From positions 61,168,327 through 61,232,326 of the forward strand of contig OY829539.1 in NCBI GenBank assembly GCA_963691705.1: a stretch of DNA of 64,000 nucleotides. Reading direction: 5' to 3'. The DNA comes from Viola odorata. Taxonomy: Eukaryota; Streptophyta; Magnoliopsida; Malpighiales; Violaceae. Positions within the stretch are counted from its first letter, which is position 1; every line of letters begins with the position of its first letter. Of the stretch, positions 10,240 to 21,387 are shown one piece after another. The position numbers and the translations under genes are program-made. The notes beneath the pieces were generated by a model that was not told the origin of the DNA, did no database searches, and was given only the letters and a program-made list of their open reading frames with translations.

Positions 10240-11246
10240 TAAGGGTGGGCATCGGTCGGTAGTTCGGTATATCGACCGAAATATTTCGATATTCGGTATA
10301 CCGAATGCCCAAAAATAATTATCATACCGTACCGAATTAAATTTCGGTACTATACCGAAATACCGAATTTAGTTCGATACGATATTTCGGTATACCAAAA
10401 TACCAAATTTAATTTTTCCTCAGTTAATAAAATGCAAAAGAATTTATAAAAAATAAAATCAACATATTATATATATATATTGCAACAGTTAAAAGAAACA
10501 ATGGAGTAATGCATACTCCTTAATAATGCAACAGTGGAGTATGCATACAGTGGACTCATTAATGTAGCAACAGTAATGCAACAGCGGAGTATGCATTATA
10601 CTCCCTCCGTTCCACTTTAATTGACTTTTTAGAATAGTAGAAAAGCGTAAGTCGTTGATTTACGGACTTATTTTATTCCTCATTGTTTCATTTTTTTTTA
10701 TAATTTTTACTGAAATTATCACACCATCATCAAATATGATTGATTCAAAAAAAAAAAATTATCATTTGCACAAAATATATACTTCGAAAAAGATAAAATG
10801 ACAAATACCCCAAATAGTAACAATCCACAGAAAAATGACAGGTAAAATGGAACGGAGGGAGTATATAACACGGCACAGCCAAGCCATAAACGACTCAAGG
10901 CATTTTACCAACATAAAAAATTACAGAAAAAGTTCACACCATGAAAGCAAAATTCACAACAATCTGTCTTAAAATAGAAGTTGGTAATTGTGAAGAACTA
11001 AAAGGAAAATAGAACGCAGTAATTATTTTGCATAAGTACACGATATTTCGGTACGGTAGGTTCGGTATTACCGAAATTTATTTCGGTACTGTACCAAAAT
11101 TTATTTTGAACCTATCAAATCTAAAATCGTACCGTACTAGCAAAATACTGAATAGTGAAAATGTGTAAAAAAATACTGAACGAACTTGCGTTATTTCGGT
11201 ACGATACCGCTGTAATTTCGGTACGGTAATTCGATACCCACCCCTA
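10240..11246. mobile_element. Non-autonomous hAT element (MITE-like, about 1 kb)
   Basis: The left end TAAGGGTGGGCATCGG and the inverted right end TAGGGGTGGGTATCG form the TIR. An exact 8-bp duplication GATAGAGT flanks them. Subterminal regions are full of TTCGGTA/TACCGAA blocks in both orientations, typical transposase-binding-type repeats of hAT ends. There is no coding capacity. It belongs to the same family as the fragment at 1443-1636, and a Stowaway element sits inside it. Confidence 0.9.
10601..10861. mobile_element. Stowaway MITE (Tc1/mariner) nested in the hAT element
   Basis: TIR CTCCCTCCGTTCCA at the left and its inverse TGGAACGGAGGGAG at the right, with TA on both sides (10599-10600 and 10862-10863). 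At 261 bp with no coding, both TIR and TSD match the plant Stowaway family. Confidence 0.93.
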
Positions 11247-11254
11247 GATAGAGT

Positions 11255-12416
11255 TATTATTGTTGCTATCGGATTTTTTTACGCATTTTCACATTTTCAC
11301 ATTTTTACCGTTTATCCTATTATCAATCATTTTAAATAGTATATCTATTTTTCGTCGATCATTTGCTAGTTATTTTACTGTTTTGTGATATTTCAATTTT
11401 TTTCTATTTTATTATTTTTTTTCGTTCGAACTTCTATTATTCCCGAGCGAAATTTTTCGAACCATAGATCGAACACTTTTGTTCATACTACTATTTTTCT
11501 GGGTCCACCTTAAACTAATCGACACGTTACCTAGCTTTTTATTTTTTATTTTTTTTTCTCTCTTTGCTGTTGGTTTGCTATTGGCTGTTCTAATGAAAAA
11601 GTTGCTTTAATCAAGTGCCTATATATAATTATATGTAGAGAAATGATATTCAGTAGGAACGTGGCTGTGTCCACGTCATTGCTTATTTACAAGTTTGCCA
11701 CCACTTAATTATTTACAAGTTTGCCACCACTTGATTATTTACAAGTTTGCCACCGCTCTTTTGTAATTACGAAATTGTCCTGCCCTCCCAGGAACTTCAC
11801 AATCGCTACGATTCCTTTAGTTTCCAGTTTATTTATTTCTTTGTTTTGTAGGTCCATATTTTGGTAAATCGAATTACTTGCATTTCTTAATTAATTGTTG
11901 GTTAATCTGTTGTTAAATAATTTTAATTTGTTCTCTAGATTAATTACATGCTTTCAATTTCGTGAATCTATAAATGGATTGTCCGAATTTTAAGTTTTAA
12001 ATTAATTAATTAAATTGCCGTATTTTTCAAATTAAATTCTGTGCGTTGATCGATCGAATAATTGATTCGCATAGTTGAATTTCTGTAATTAATCTGGAGT
12101 TGAAATTCAAATTATTTATTTAACAACAGATTAACCAACAATTACTTGCATTTCTTAGTTAATTGTTGGTTAATTTGTTGTTCTTAGTTAATTGTTGGTT
12201 AATCTGTTGTTAAATAATTTGAATTTTAAAAAAGTAATTTGCAAAAATCAATCACTAATCTGTTGTTAAATAAATAATTTGAATTAACAGGAGACAAATT
12301 CTTCACTACTCAGACCATAATTAAAAAATTATAAATTATAAATTAAATAAATAATTTGAATTTCACTACGGAATAGCATTGCTCTTATATGTATTGGCCG
12401 AAGAGACCACTCACTG
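11255..12416. other. Non-coding upstream region of the dsRBD gene with short repeats
   Basis: A 26-bp unit containing TTATTTACAAGTTTGCCACC is repeated almost three times at 11683-11757. AATTGTTGGTTAATCTGTTG blocks occur inverted (11893-11930 against 12105-12142) and again directly at 12143-12225. No gene is seen. Confidence 0.6.
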
Positions 12417-12426
12417 TATATATAAG
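12417..12426 (+). promoter_or_regulatory. TATA box of the dsRBD gene
   Basis: TATATATAAG lies 116 bp upstream of the ATG at 12543. The leader that follows is CT-rich and contains a tandem duplication of about 47 bp (12445-12541). Confidence 0.6.
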
Positions 12427-12542
12427 TTATTATTCTCCATTTCAAAACCACTCTTCTTGCTCCAGAAAACTCTTCTTCTTACCCTTTCTTCATAACCACT
12501 CTTCTTGCTCCACACTACTTTCTTATTACCCTTTTTTCAAAC

Positions 12543-12935
12543 ATGTGGAAAGCAATGCTTCATGATTTATGTTTGTCTAATAACTGGGTGGAACCAGAGT
12601 ACATTATCACTAAAAATGGCCCGGATCATAAACCATGGTATTTTTGCACTGTGAAAATTAATGAAGTTTGTTTCACCCCTCCATCTGCCTATGGGTCTAT
12701 TAAAAAGGCTCAAAATGAAGCCGCTAGAGTGGCTGTTGAACACATTAATTCTGTTCCAACGGCCGTTGCACCTCTCCGCTCCCAAGGAGAAGCATCGGCA
12801 TCAGGAGTGCGAGCTGCCCCCGAACACATCTTCATGGCTGAGGTGCGTGCCTTCATGGCTGATGTGCGTGGCTTCATGGCTGATGTGCGTGCCTCCATGG
12901 CTCAATTGGAGGAAAAAGTTGATGCCTTGCAGTAG
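12543..12935 (+). CDS. Small double-stranded RNA-binding domain protein (DRB-like)
   Basis: This 130-residue protein has one dsRNA-binding domain at about residues 1-69. It opens with an alpha-1-like WKAMLHDLC, continues with EPEYIITKNGPDHKPWYFCTV and ends with the conserved KKAQNEAARVAVEHI helix, where the lysines contact RNA in the family. Plant DRB proteins usually have two such domains and are longer, so this is a one-domain form. The tail is a short in-frame repeat, FMA(E/D)VR(A/G), about three copies, then a coiled EEKVDALQ end. The start was chosen because the ATG directly precedes the domain and follows a TATA box and a CT-rich leader. A likely role is dsRNA or small-RNA binding, which is inferred. 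It looks intact, and whether it is expressed is unknown. Confidence 0.8.
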   Translation: MWKAMLHDLCLSNNWVEPEYIITKNGPDHKPWYFCTVKINEVCFTPPSAYGSIKKAQNEAARVAVEHINSVPTAVAPLRSQGEASASGVRAAPEHIFMAEVRAFMADVRGFMADVRASMAQLEEKVDALQ

Positions 12936-13040
12936 AGATTGATGGAGAGTGAAGCATCGGCCGGACCAGTCAGCCTTTCTTTTTCTAGTTGTAATTTTCT
13001 TTTTTTTAAATAATTTACGTGACGCATGCTGCCTAACATA

Positions 13041-13147
13041 TGTGACTTTGTTCGCCAGTGTGCAGTAGCATTCTCTGGTTTCTCTGTTAGGTCTAGTTAT
13101 GTGCCTTTGTTCGCCAGTGTGCAGTAGCATTCTCTGGTTTCTCTGGT
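13041..13147 (+). repeat. 59-bp-period duplication in the 3' UTR of the dsRBD gene
   Basis: TTTGTTCGCCAGTGTGCAG and the bases that follow appear twice, at 13041-13088 and 13100-13147. Confidence 0.85.
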
Positions 13148-13165
13148 TTTTACTTTCTCTGGTTT

Positions 13166-13171
13166 AATAAA
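13166..13171 (+). promoter_or_regulatory. Possible polyadenylation signal of the dsRBD gene
   Basis: AATAAA about 230 bp after the stop codon. Confidence 0.45.
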
Positions 13172-13263
13172 TGTGTTAAACAAGCACATACTGCTAAATA
13201 CCCTTATTCCCCACCACTGACCCACACCTAATGGCTCATCATGATGGGCGAAACCTGGATCTG

Positions 13264-13374
13264 GCATTCATGGCCAAATTTGAATCCAACATAAAACGAA
13301 AATTAAGACTATATGGATAAGTTAATTTAATTTTTGTTAATAATAGTTGAATGTCAAGATGATTAGAAATATAA
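13264..13374 (+). repeat. 110-bp direct repeat, copy 2
   Basis: Partner of 9167-9275. The next 390 bp (13375-13762) hold no recognised gene. A 35-bp piece near 13511-13545 recurs at 14880-14911. Confidence 0.75.
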
Positions 13375-13762
13375 ACTGGTCCTGTTGAGCATAAAATACA
13401 GTTTCCCAAAATATACAACTTGTGCCAATCAATATTTTCTACTTAAAATGGCAAAGGTGGCAGAAAATAGCAGTTGATAAGAAAATTCTCGCAGGAAACT
13501 TTTTTACTTTAAAATGTAATTTTTTTATGTGAGGGTGGATATTTTGCACAACTTCTCAAATCTCCAAAATTATGTTAACACTTCAAGATGCAATGGGAAA
13601 ATTGATAACAACAAAACTAACATTTCAAGAGCCTAGCCACACCAATATAAAATATTTTCTTCTGGCTGCTGAAATTAACACTTCTGAAATGGATTAAAAT
13701 TAAAAAAATATGACAAATTATGAAAGAATATTCGTAGTAATTAGTACTAAACAATCTGCTAA

Positions 13763-14547
13763 TTAATTAAGGGATACTAGACTCTTTTCCATGTGTAGAA
13801 GAGCATAATTTTGACACAGGCTCCCATTAGAGACATAGACATGGGTAGAGTAGTCTCGATCCTTGGAAACACGCAACAGAGTTTCAAAGTTGACCATCAC
13901 TCCTTTTTCAATTTGCAACCTCATAATCTCGTTCGGTGCCGCGTCCCTGTGCCGATTCCTGGTCTCCTCCGGATAGATATGCTCAAACATGGCCACCATG
14001 TTACCTTCTTCGTTTGAGAAGAGAATCGGATAATTCATGAGAAAGCCAAAGTCGGGGCGAATGAAGGTAATAGGAAGCGATAACAACTTTATCCAAGAGG
14101 AACCCACGCCATACTCTTTCATCATCCACAAATCCACCCCACGACCACCGTCCACCGGACCCTCACCCTTCTCGTAATGAATGCATAAGCAAAGACATCC
14201 TGACAAGCTTCCTACCCAAGTGTTGAAGTCCAACCGACGTCCACAAGGGGATTCGAGCAGTCTAAACTTCTCGGAGGCTAAATCAAGAACAAGAATACGG
14301 ATGATACCAAAACAAGAGGCATTGGCATAACGAGCAACCCAATGAATTGCTCCATTGGAAAGGACCCCAATGCATTTGTCACGATATCTACTCGTACCAG
14401 GAAGGATAGTGCCCGTAGGTTGAGTATGGCCGCTTCTCCAAGTGTTTGATTTCAATGTGAACACCTCAAGTGGTTTTCCTCGAGGACATTCAACTGCGCA
14501 CTCCACCCAAACCCAAACTAACTTATAATCATCAACTGATTCAATTC
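13763..14547 (-). pseudogene. F-box-associated (FBA) domain protein lacking the F-box
   Basis: The frame encodes about 260 residues of an F-box-associated interaction domain. It shows SVDDYKLVWVWVECAVE, EVFTLKSNTWR, then GVLSNGAIHWVARY, ILVLDLASEKFRLLESP, GSLSGCLCLC, VDLWMMKEYGVGSSWIKLL and a C-terminal beta-rich tail ending SLVSLN. In complete plant proteins an F-box of about 45 residues and roughly 100 more residues come first. Here the frame has no ATG before the domain and runs into a TAA near 14605, with low-complexity sequence beyond. No F-box is found in the next kilobase. The C-terminal domain itself has no stop. It is probably a truncated relic; an upstream exon is possible but not seen. 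Confidence 0.75.
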
Positions 14548-14605
14548 TTTTTTCTTTTTCTTTTTCGTAAATATGTGGTACTACTACTATTTTCTTTTAT
14601 TCAAT

Positions 14606-16769
14606 TCTTTGGCCATTGCTTGCTGTTTTTTCCGATAGACTTTTTTATTTCAAGTATTGTCAAAACTTAAAAAAGAATAACTCCTCAATATTATTTGTTA
14701 AGTTTTCAGTTAAATACTTTACTATCGCATGATGGACAATTACTGAGATTTAATAGCTTAATAGTTATATGAATCTCAACGTAACCATATTTTTCCATTA
14801 AATGAAATTTCACGTTAAGCGTTTTATTAACGTGAAAAAGTGAATTTATCTATTCATCCATCCTAAATTTGATTTAGTAAAATGTAATTTTTTTATGTGA
14901 GGGTGGATATTTAAATAAATAAACAGTAAATACTAGTACAAAGAATACCAAAATTGTCCTCAAAGAAAATGGTACAATGTCCTTCAAAGTTCAGACAGCG
15001 GTGTTAAATGATTCAGGACCAAGTTGAGATAGAGTTGGCTTTTATCACATAATTCAGAGTTGAGAACCTCAGAGTTTGGGCTTTTGCTTGCCTGCAACCG
15101 TTAGAAATTAGAAATCGACGTAAATCAAGACTTGAAACTTCAAAGTGGCTTTGGATCCAAAGCTATAAATTCGCAAAAGTCAATTTTATTTTCAAAAAAA
15201 CAATTCAGTTAGCTTACAAAGAGCTGACCCGTACGGACATAAACTTACCCTGTGCCGTCTCAAATGGACGAGGATGGCAAACCATGGCAGACGTAGAAGG
15301 GAAAGAGATTGTTGAGAGCATTGAGAATCTAACACTCCCGCTGGCCTAGTAGTGAACAGGTCTATTACCTGGATGGACATGGCTTAGCTCATGCTAAGTT
15401 AACAAGAACAAGACAAAGTAGGCATCATGCCGATTGTATGGTTCCCCGATCAATCAGAACGGGGAAAGATCACTTCATACAAGAGGTCACAGAATAGTGA
15501 AACAGCGTAACAGGGTATAATAGAACATCAAAGATGGAACCTAAATCTCCATGTCAACTACATTCCGCGAGGTGCTCAAGTTCTCATTTCAGCCAAACTG
15601 ATTACTATATGACCCAATGCAGACTTACTAGAAAACATTGTTACTCAACAATTCAAAGCCAGCTATTAAAAAAACAGGCAGTTCTGACCCTGCAAAACAA
15701 TTCTCACTCCAGAATTCTACACATTGGACTGTCCTTGGGACGAAGTCCATATGAAGTGAATGATAGAAATAAGACAAGAGTAAGCAGAAAAAATCATGGA
15801 AATTTCTCAATGGATGGCTGCTCCAAAGTAGTACCAGAGCCAAAAACATGAACCTCTTAAACCTCAAGGCCCTGTCACCTGAACACCTGATTGACGGCAT
15901 CCATTCTAACCATTCAAATGACTGCTGAAGAAGTCAAGTAAAGAAAATCAACCTAACTATATTAACAACAAATGAGTGCCTTAGAGCTCTCCCAAGATAT
16001 ACAGTGAACTCATGCATGTTGAAAACTAGGCCAAACTAAAGCATGAACGTGTTCAAAATGTTTGGCTTCAAACAACCAAAATATCAGCACAACCAAATAA
16101 AGAGAAACAAAACCACTGGAAACAGAATTTTCAACACAGTGAAACCATCAAATGCAAAATCAGCTCAACTATTTGAAGTATCAATTAGATTGGCTTAACT
16201 CTCCATTTTCAGATAACCAGCCATTCCTTTCAAAGAGAAAAAACCATAAATTTCACGACTAAAAACGTGTAAAAGAACACCCTATGCAATCTCACTTAAG
16301 TTTCTTAGCAGACGGGAAGGTTCTATCCTTGCAGCCAGCCAAGATAAACATTCAAGCAGTCCCGCATTTCAAAAACCAAAGGCAAACGGATAAGTAAGCT
16401 CCAATTGACACTGTAACACCAATTGAAAATTTTAAACTCAAGAAACTATAAACACCAACATTGCTAAATACTTCAAAAAAACACAGATTCTCCATGAGAA
16501 GTAACATACTCATTTGCACAGACCACTAAAAACAAAAGTCAAACCATAGTGCAATCAACATAATTGTCAGCATTGTGCCTAATATTCTCCAGACATGAAT
16601 TTTTGCACCCACAAATCCAACAATAACCATACCTAGGAGAAGCTTAAACTCTAACATTACAACATGAGATAGATTTACATAGCAACAGCAAAAACTACCA
16701 GAAAAGAGAGAAGATTATCAAATGCATTCCCAACAGTCTGTTATTATCATTCAACACTACCAGTTAACA
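14606..16769. other. Non-coding region, possibly 3' sequence of the trihelix gene
   Basis: No conserved coding motif on either strand. The part from about 15,000 to 16,769 lies just downstream of the minus-strand trihelix gene and has balanced, gene-like composition, so it may be its 3' UTR or a 3' intron (inference). Open frames at 15192-15380 and 15534-15900 have no recognisable family. Confidence 0.4.
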
Positions 16770-17706
16770 TCAATAATCTCTCTCACCGTTAGTACCAGCA
16801 GCAGCAGCAGCAACAACAACTGACCTCTTACCTTTCTTAATCTTCTCGAGCTGAATTTGTGTTTCAGTAAATATCCTCATCCTTTCCATCTCCAAATCCA
16901 TAGCAAACTTCATCCTTTGCTTCTCCAAATCCACCATTTGCCTCAACTTCTCACTCTCCACTCTCATAAACCTCCCCAAACCTCTCAATCGCGCGAGCCA
17001 ACCTCCTAATCCCTTCCCCCTCGTCCTCTTCCTCTTTCTCCCTCCCCCTTTCCAGGTCCACCTCCTCCTCCTCCTCTTCCTCCTCCTCATCGCTCTCTGT
17101 CTCTGCTGCTGCCGCAGCAGCAGCTGCCATTGCTGAGTAATGCCTCTTAAAATAACTCCTATCATCTACCGCCAGGGGGACAGGCCTCTTCTGGGGTAGC
17201 GCCAGCGCAACAGTCGTGGGCGGTGTCCTCCTATACGGCGCCAAGGGAAGCGCAACCGGAGGCGACGGAGACAACGACGGCGACGGCTGGTGGTGGTGTT
17301 AAGATTCCTGTGGCGTGAGAGGCTTTTTCGCAACAAAGTTAGATCCAATCAACGAATCCATGCGTTCAAAGAAAGGCCAAGACGAGTTTAGGGTTCCGTC
17401 CGGTGCGGAAATAACTCGAGCCTTCTCGACCTTGTACTTCTTCTTAATGGTATCGATCTGGTTCTTACACTGAACATCCGTACGGTGGGTTTTCTTGGTG
17501 TGGCCGTGAAGAGCGTTGACGGCATCAGTTACATCTTGCCAATCCTTCTGGCGGAGGTTACCTCTGTTGAGCTCGAGATAACGGCGGCCCCAAGCGTCGA
17601 CAAGGGTGGAGGTGGCCTCCTCGCTCCAGCAATCTTCCCGGATCGGCAGCGGACGGGAGTTAGGCGTGGCGGAGGACGGCGTACCAGACTCCGTTAGATC
17701 GACCAT
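16770..17706 (-). pseudogene. ASIL-type trihelix transcription factor gene with a stop and a frameshift
   Basis: The N-terminal 135 residues contain the MYB-like trihelix DNA-binding domain: [43 protein letters not shown], a Lys/His loop, then [19 protein letters not shown] and [14 protein letters not shown]. An in-frame TAA at 17299-17301 follows LTPQES. The same frame goes on with SPPVALPLAPYRRTPPTTVAL, ALPQKRPVPLAVDD and YFKRHYSAMAAAAAAAA plus a long Glu run, all typical of the ASIL middle region. Near 16970, after RFGEVYE, the frame shifts. The expected coiled tail (RVESEKLRQMVDLEKQRMKF to IQLEKIKKGKR) continues in another frame to the stop at 16770, which fits a 2-nt loss in a GAGAGAG run. 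Everything else is present and single-exon, as in the family. It is a recent pseudogene, or sequence errors are involved. Confidence 0.8.
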
Positions 17707-18281
17707 AGATCGGGATCGGAATCGGAATCAAATAAAAAACAGGGGAATGATTGTTTGTTGACGGTAAAGGGTTGGGGTTCTGATGCGGTGAGTGTGTTGG
17801 ATATTTATTGTGGTGGAAGACGATAAGGTTAAAGGGAGGGGAGAGAGTCGGTGCGGCGAAGGGGACGCGCCGGACGCATGAGGGCGAAAGAGTAGGGGAA
17901 AATAAAAGGGAGAGAAGGGCGAGGGAGAGAGAGAGGGTCGAGGTTGTTGTTGATCGGCCGGATGAGGGAAAGCGCGTGACAATAACGATAGATGCGTCAT
18001 CGGGTCAGTCAGGGGAAGTAATTTGGCTCGGCTGGCTAAGGAACGGACGGGTCACATCCAACAGACACACCCTCGCCCGCGCCAAAACTCCTGTTTTCAA
18101 TTCTTCCTTAATTCTTCCTTAATTCTTCCTTAATGTGTTTGCAATTCTTGCAAAACACACAATAGTTTTCAAGTGCAAAGACAAATTGGTAAAGATCGGG
18201 TTCGTATCTCCTTTTTTATAAGCATATATATCTAAAAAAAAGAAAAATTGCTAAAAAAATCTCCGAGTAAAATGCTCCTAA
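17707..18281. other. Upstream region of the trihelix gene; no other gene seen
   Basis: GA-rich and CG-richer sequence (17820-18060) fits a plant 5' region. An 11-bp unit AATTCTTCCTT is repeated three times in tandem at 18099-18134. No coding motif is recognised. Confidence 0.5.
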
Positions 18282-19214
18282 TGTTTTGTATGAGAATTAA
18301 AGTGCAGGAAGAAAAAGAGTAAATTTAACAAGGGAAATGGAAGGGAAGGATAGGGAGGGAACTTTTACGAAAATTCTTTTGTATGGCTACATTTTTTAGA
18401 TACAAGGGAAAATAAAGTAAATTATAATATTTGTGGATGACAACATAAATGAGAAGGATTTTTTTATAGTTATTTTACCACTTTATCCCTATGGTCATTT
18501 TCATACTTTCCAGCTGAATTTCATCGAACACCTTCCGTGCAAGGCTAAGCTCACCACACCTTGCATACATAAGTCTACTCTCTCTCCGATATTTTCCGAC
18601 AATGAAGTCCCTGATTTCATTATATTATATTTCCACTACCCAGATTATCAAGGCCATATATTCGAGCCCGACCATCCGAAGATCACGGAAGCAGTTGCGT
18701 ATGTCGACCACATAATCGGAAGATTAATACTGGAAGAGATAGGTGTCTTTGATGATGTGAACATCATTTTGGTGAGCGACCACGGGATGGTGGCCACGAC
18801 AAATCTAAAAGTTGGCTACTTTTTATTTTTTCAAAACTTGGCTTCTTTTTTATTAATGTATCTGCATTTAGACATGGATTTGCTGAAGCGGAAGCTTCTT
18901 GGGTGGGTAATTTTGCAAAAGGAATAAGAGATTTTGGGTCAGTGTTGGATGGTGGTGCAGGGGCGAGAGGTTGTTGTGGCTGAGGGGTCAGTAATGGAAT
19001 AATTTTTTTCCCCCTTGAGTTACTTCCGTTTCCTCCCACTTATGGGAGGAAATATTTTGTGAGTCAGGGAGGAAATTTTTATAATTTATTTACTTTGTAT
19101 TCCCTTACTTTACTTTTAATTCCCTTGCATTTTTTTCCCCCTACAAGGGAAATTTTAAAAATTTCCTTCCCCTCCCTTTTCTTACCCCTCTAATCCTTCT
19201 TCCCATACATAGGC
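18282..19214. mobile_element. Probable PIF/Harbinger-like element carrying a gene fragment
   Basis: The left part (AAGGGAAATGGAAGGGAAGG near 18330) and the right part (19140-19200) are inverted versions of the same GGGAAGG/AAATTTCC-rich sequence. The ends, TGTTTTGTATGAGAA and inverted GCCTATGTATGGGAA, match at 10 of 15 positions. TAA flanks both ends (18279-18281 and 19215-19217), a typical Harbinger target. The boundaries are less certain than for the other elements because the TIR is imperfect and the TSD is only 3 bp. Confidence 0.45.
18475..18810 (+). pseudogene. Nucleotide pyrophosphatase/phosphodiesterase (NPP) gene fragment
   Basis: The frame reads YPYGHFHTF, then DNEVPDFIILYFHYPDYQGH, then EPDHPKITEAVAYVDHIIGRL and GVFDDVNIILVSDHGM. 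These match the middle of type I phosphodiesterases, including the metal-binding Asp and His of PDYQGH and the SDHGM motif. The N-terminal part with the catalytic Thr and everything after the DHGM motif are missing, so only one exon-sized piece remains. It lies between the inverted arms of the element at 18282-19214 and may have been captured by it. Confidence 0.75.
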
Positions 19215-19217
19215 TAA

Positions 19218-20099
19218 GAAAAAAAACTACTGGTGAAATCATGTGGCAGATTTATAATACCTATTAAGGAAAGAAAGTTAGAAAATGCATAATAATGCAA
19301 TATATCTATATTAATGGGCATGTAACTCATTAATTGTTTCATTTGTGACAAAAATACATAGAGATTCAAATTTAAGTTCGAATTTCATCTCCATCTGTAA
19401 AATAAATAATGCTATCCATGAAAAAGAGTGTAGCTACTAGCTAGAAAAAGTTTGGCAGGGATGAGAGGGGACAAAAGTTAATGAATGAAAGTTAGACTCA
19501 TCACATCACATCATGCAAATTAGTGGAGTTGTGCAAGATCGACAAGAACCACCGATTGAATGAAACTAAATGCCTAGCAAGCGAAAAATTCTTGCCTGTC
19601 CGGGAAAACCATTTCAAACTTCTTCTTCTCCTCCGCACAAATCCAAATTTCATAGTGAGGAGACATCAAACTAGAAATTTTAGTTCTTACAAGAGGAAAT
19701 CCTAGGTCAAACAATGTATCCTTTTTTTCCTTAAAATCCCCAAAAAAAACAACCTTGAAAAAACGTAATTCCTACCCAGATCTTGATTCTCCATGTCTTA
19801 ACAATCCTCAAATTTCGCAAATCAAACCTCAACCTGTTCCATGAGCTTCAAAAACCCATCAAAGGGGTGGATTTCCGACCAATATAATTTTGCTTCATTC
19901 TTAATATTCAAATTCAAAACTTTAATTAAAAGTAAATAATTCTATTATTATCTATTCACGACCAATATCGGTATAAAAGTTGCAAATATTACATGGGCTA
20001 CGTATGCTAATTGATGCGGTTTTGTTTCATTCTTAATACTCAAATTCAAAATTTTAGTTAAAAATGAACAACTATATTACTATCTATTCACAACCAATA
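19218..20099. other. AT-rich non-coding sequence
   Basis: Nothing recognised. Two diverged copies of a TTCATTCTTAATA(T/C)TCAAATTCAAAA segment occur at about 19890-19970 and 20025-20098, just before the Helitron 5' end. Confidence 0.5.
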
Positions 20100-21218
20100 T
20101 CTATACTATATAATATAAAAAGTATGAAGGGGTTTATTTTCTTAAATTACTATTATACCCTTTAATTATTAAAAAACTTAAGGGTGTAATAGACTTTTAA
20201 TTTTTATAAAATTACCTACAATATATCTATTATTCAACCACTTATTTAATTAATTAATCTACCTATTATTAAAATTGAATAAATCTATTACTAAATCACT
20301 TATTTAATTAATTAATCTACTTATTAAATCTATTGATTATTTAATTAATTAACCTACTTATTAAACCCTAAACTACAAATCACTGCATTAATTATCGGTT
20401 TAATTATAGATTTTGTCAATTAGTTTTTCCGTGAAAGAGTAATTGAAAAGTGTTGCTTCGAACATAAACAATCATCATTAGAAAACAATCATATTTGGGT
20501 GGGACGAGAATATGATCGGAGCCGGAGAGAGTTACATTAAAATTTATTCTCAACCATTCGGATTAGTGTTGGATTCTATTTTTGCTTTTATCAAAAAGTG
20601 CAATGGTAAAAACTGGATTCCAACCCAGCCCATGTCATCCCATAAAATTAAATGTATCAGTTAATGAATACAAGTACAGTTGGATGGATTCAGTTTGTAA
20701 TTTAAATTAAATATTTAAAACTACATCAATTTGTGGATCCAACTTTGGCCAAATAATAAAACAACGAAAAAAGTATAAAAACATCCGACCCAACCATAGA
20801 ATTAAAATAATTTTAGATTTATTAAGTAAGTTAGTTTTATAAATTACTTAAAAAAACAACCACTAATAATTTTTTCCTTAAAGATTAAAACTCAATAACA
20901 AATTAAGTTTAATATTTAATTAAAAATTAGTGTTGCGTGTTTTTGTTGATTTATTTCCTTTATATATTTTCGCACTATTTTAACTTTTTGACATGTATTT
21001 ATTTTTTCTTAAAAATAAGAGGATAATACATAATCAATAATGTCATTTATTAATAAATATATTAATAAAATTAAATTTATTTTTAAATAATTTAAGCTCA
21101 CGTTATTGACAATAAAGAAAAAAGTGGTTTATTTGATTACATGAATGACTTTGTTAGAATAGGAGACTAAAATTCTAAAAAGAAAAAAGAAATCATATTT
21201 ATGCGAAAAATTGGAGGA

Positions 21219-21234
21219 AGAATAGAGAGGAATT
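21219..21234. repeat. Left 16-bp TSD of the LINE
   Basis: AGAATAGAGAGGAATT, repeated exactly at 33531-33546. The uninterrupted sequence survives in the second Helitron copy near 37597. Confidence 0.93.
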
Positions 21235-21387
21235 TTTTTTTTTTTTTTTTTAATAAGCAGAAATTATATTAGAAACCAGTCATGAAGATCATGACGAACA
21301 TAACAAAAGTCAGCTGTCCAAGCTAGGCAGCACAAGCAGAAAATGAAACCAACAAACTAAGAAAGCAAGAAAGATAAACCTTCGGGC

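Noticed and set aside
15192..15900. Possible genes on both strands downstream of the trihelix gene
   Set aside because: Short frames without domain motifs; more likely UTR or intron sequence.
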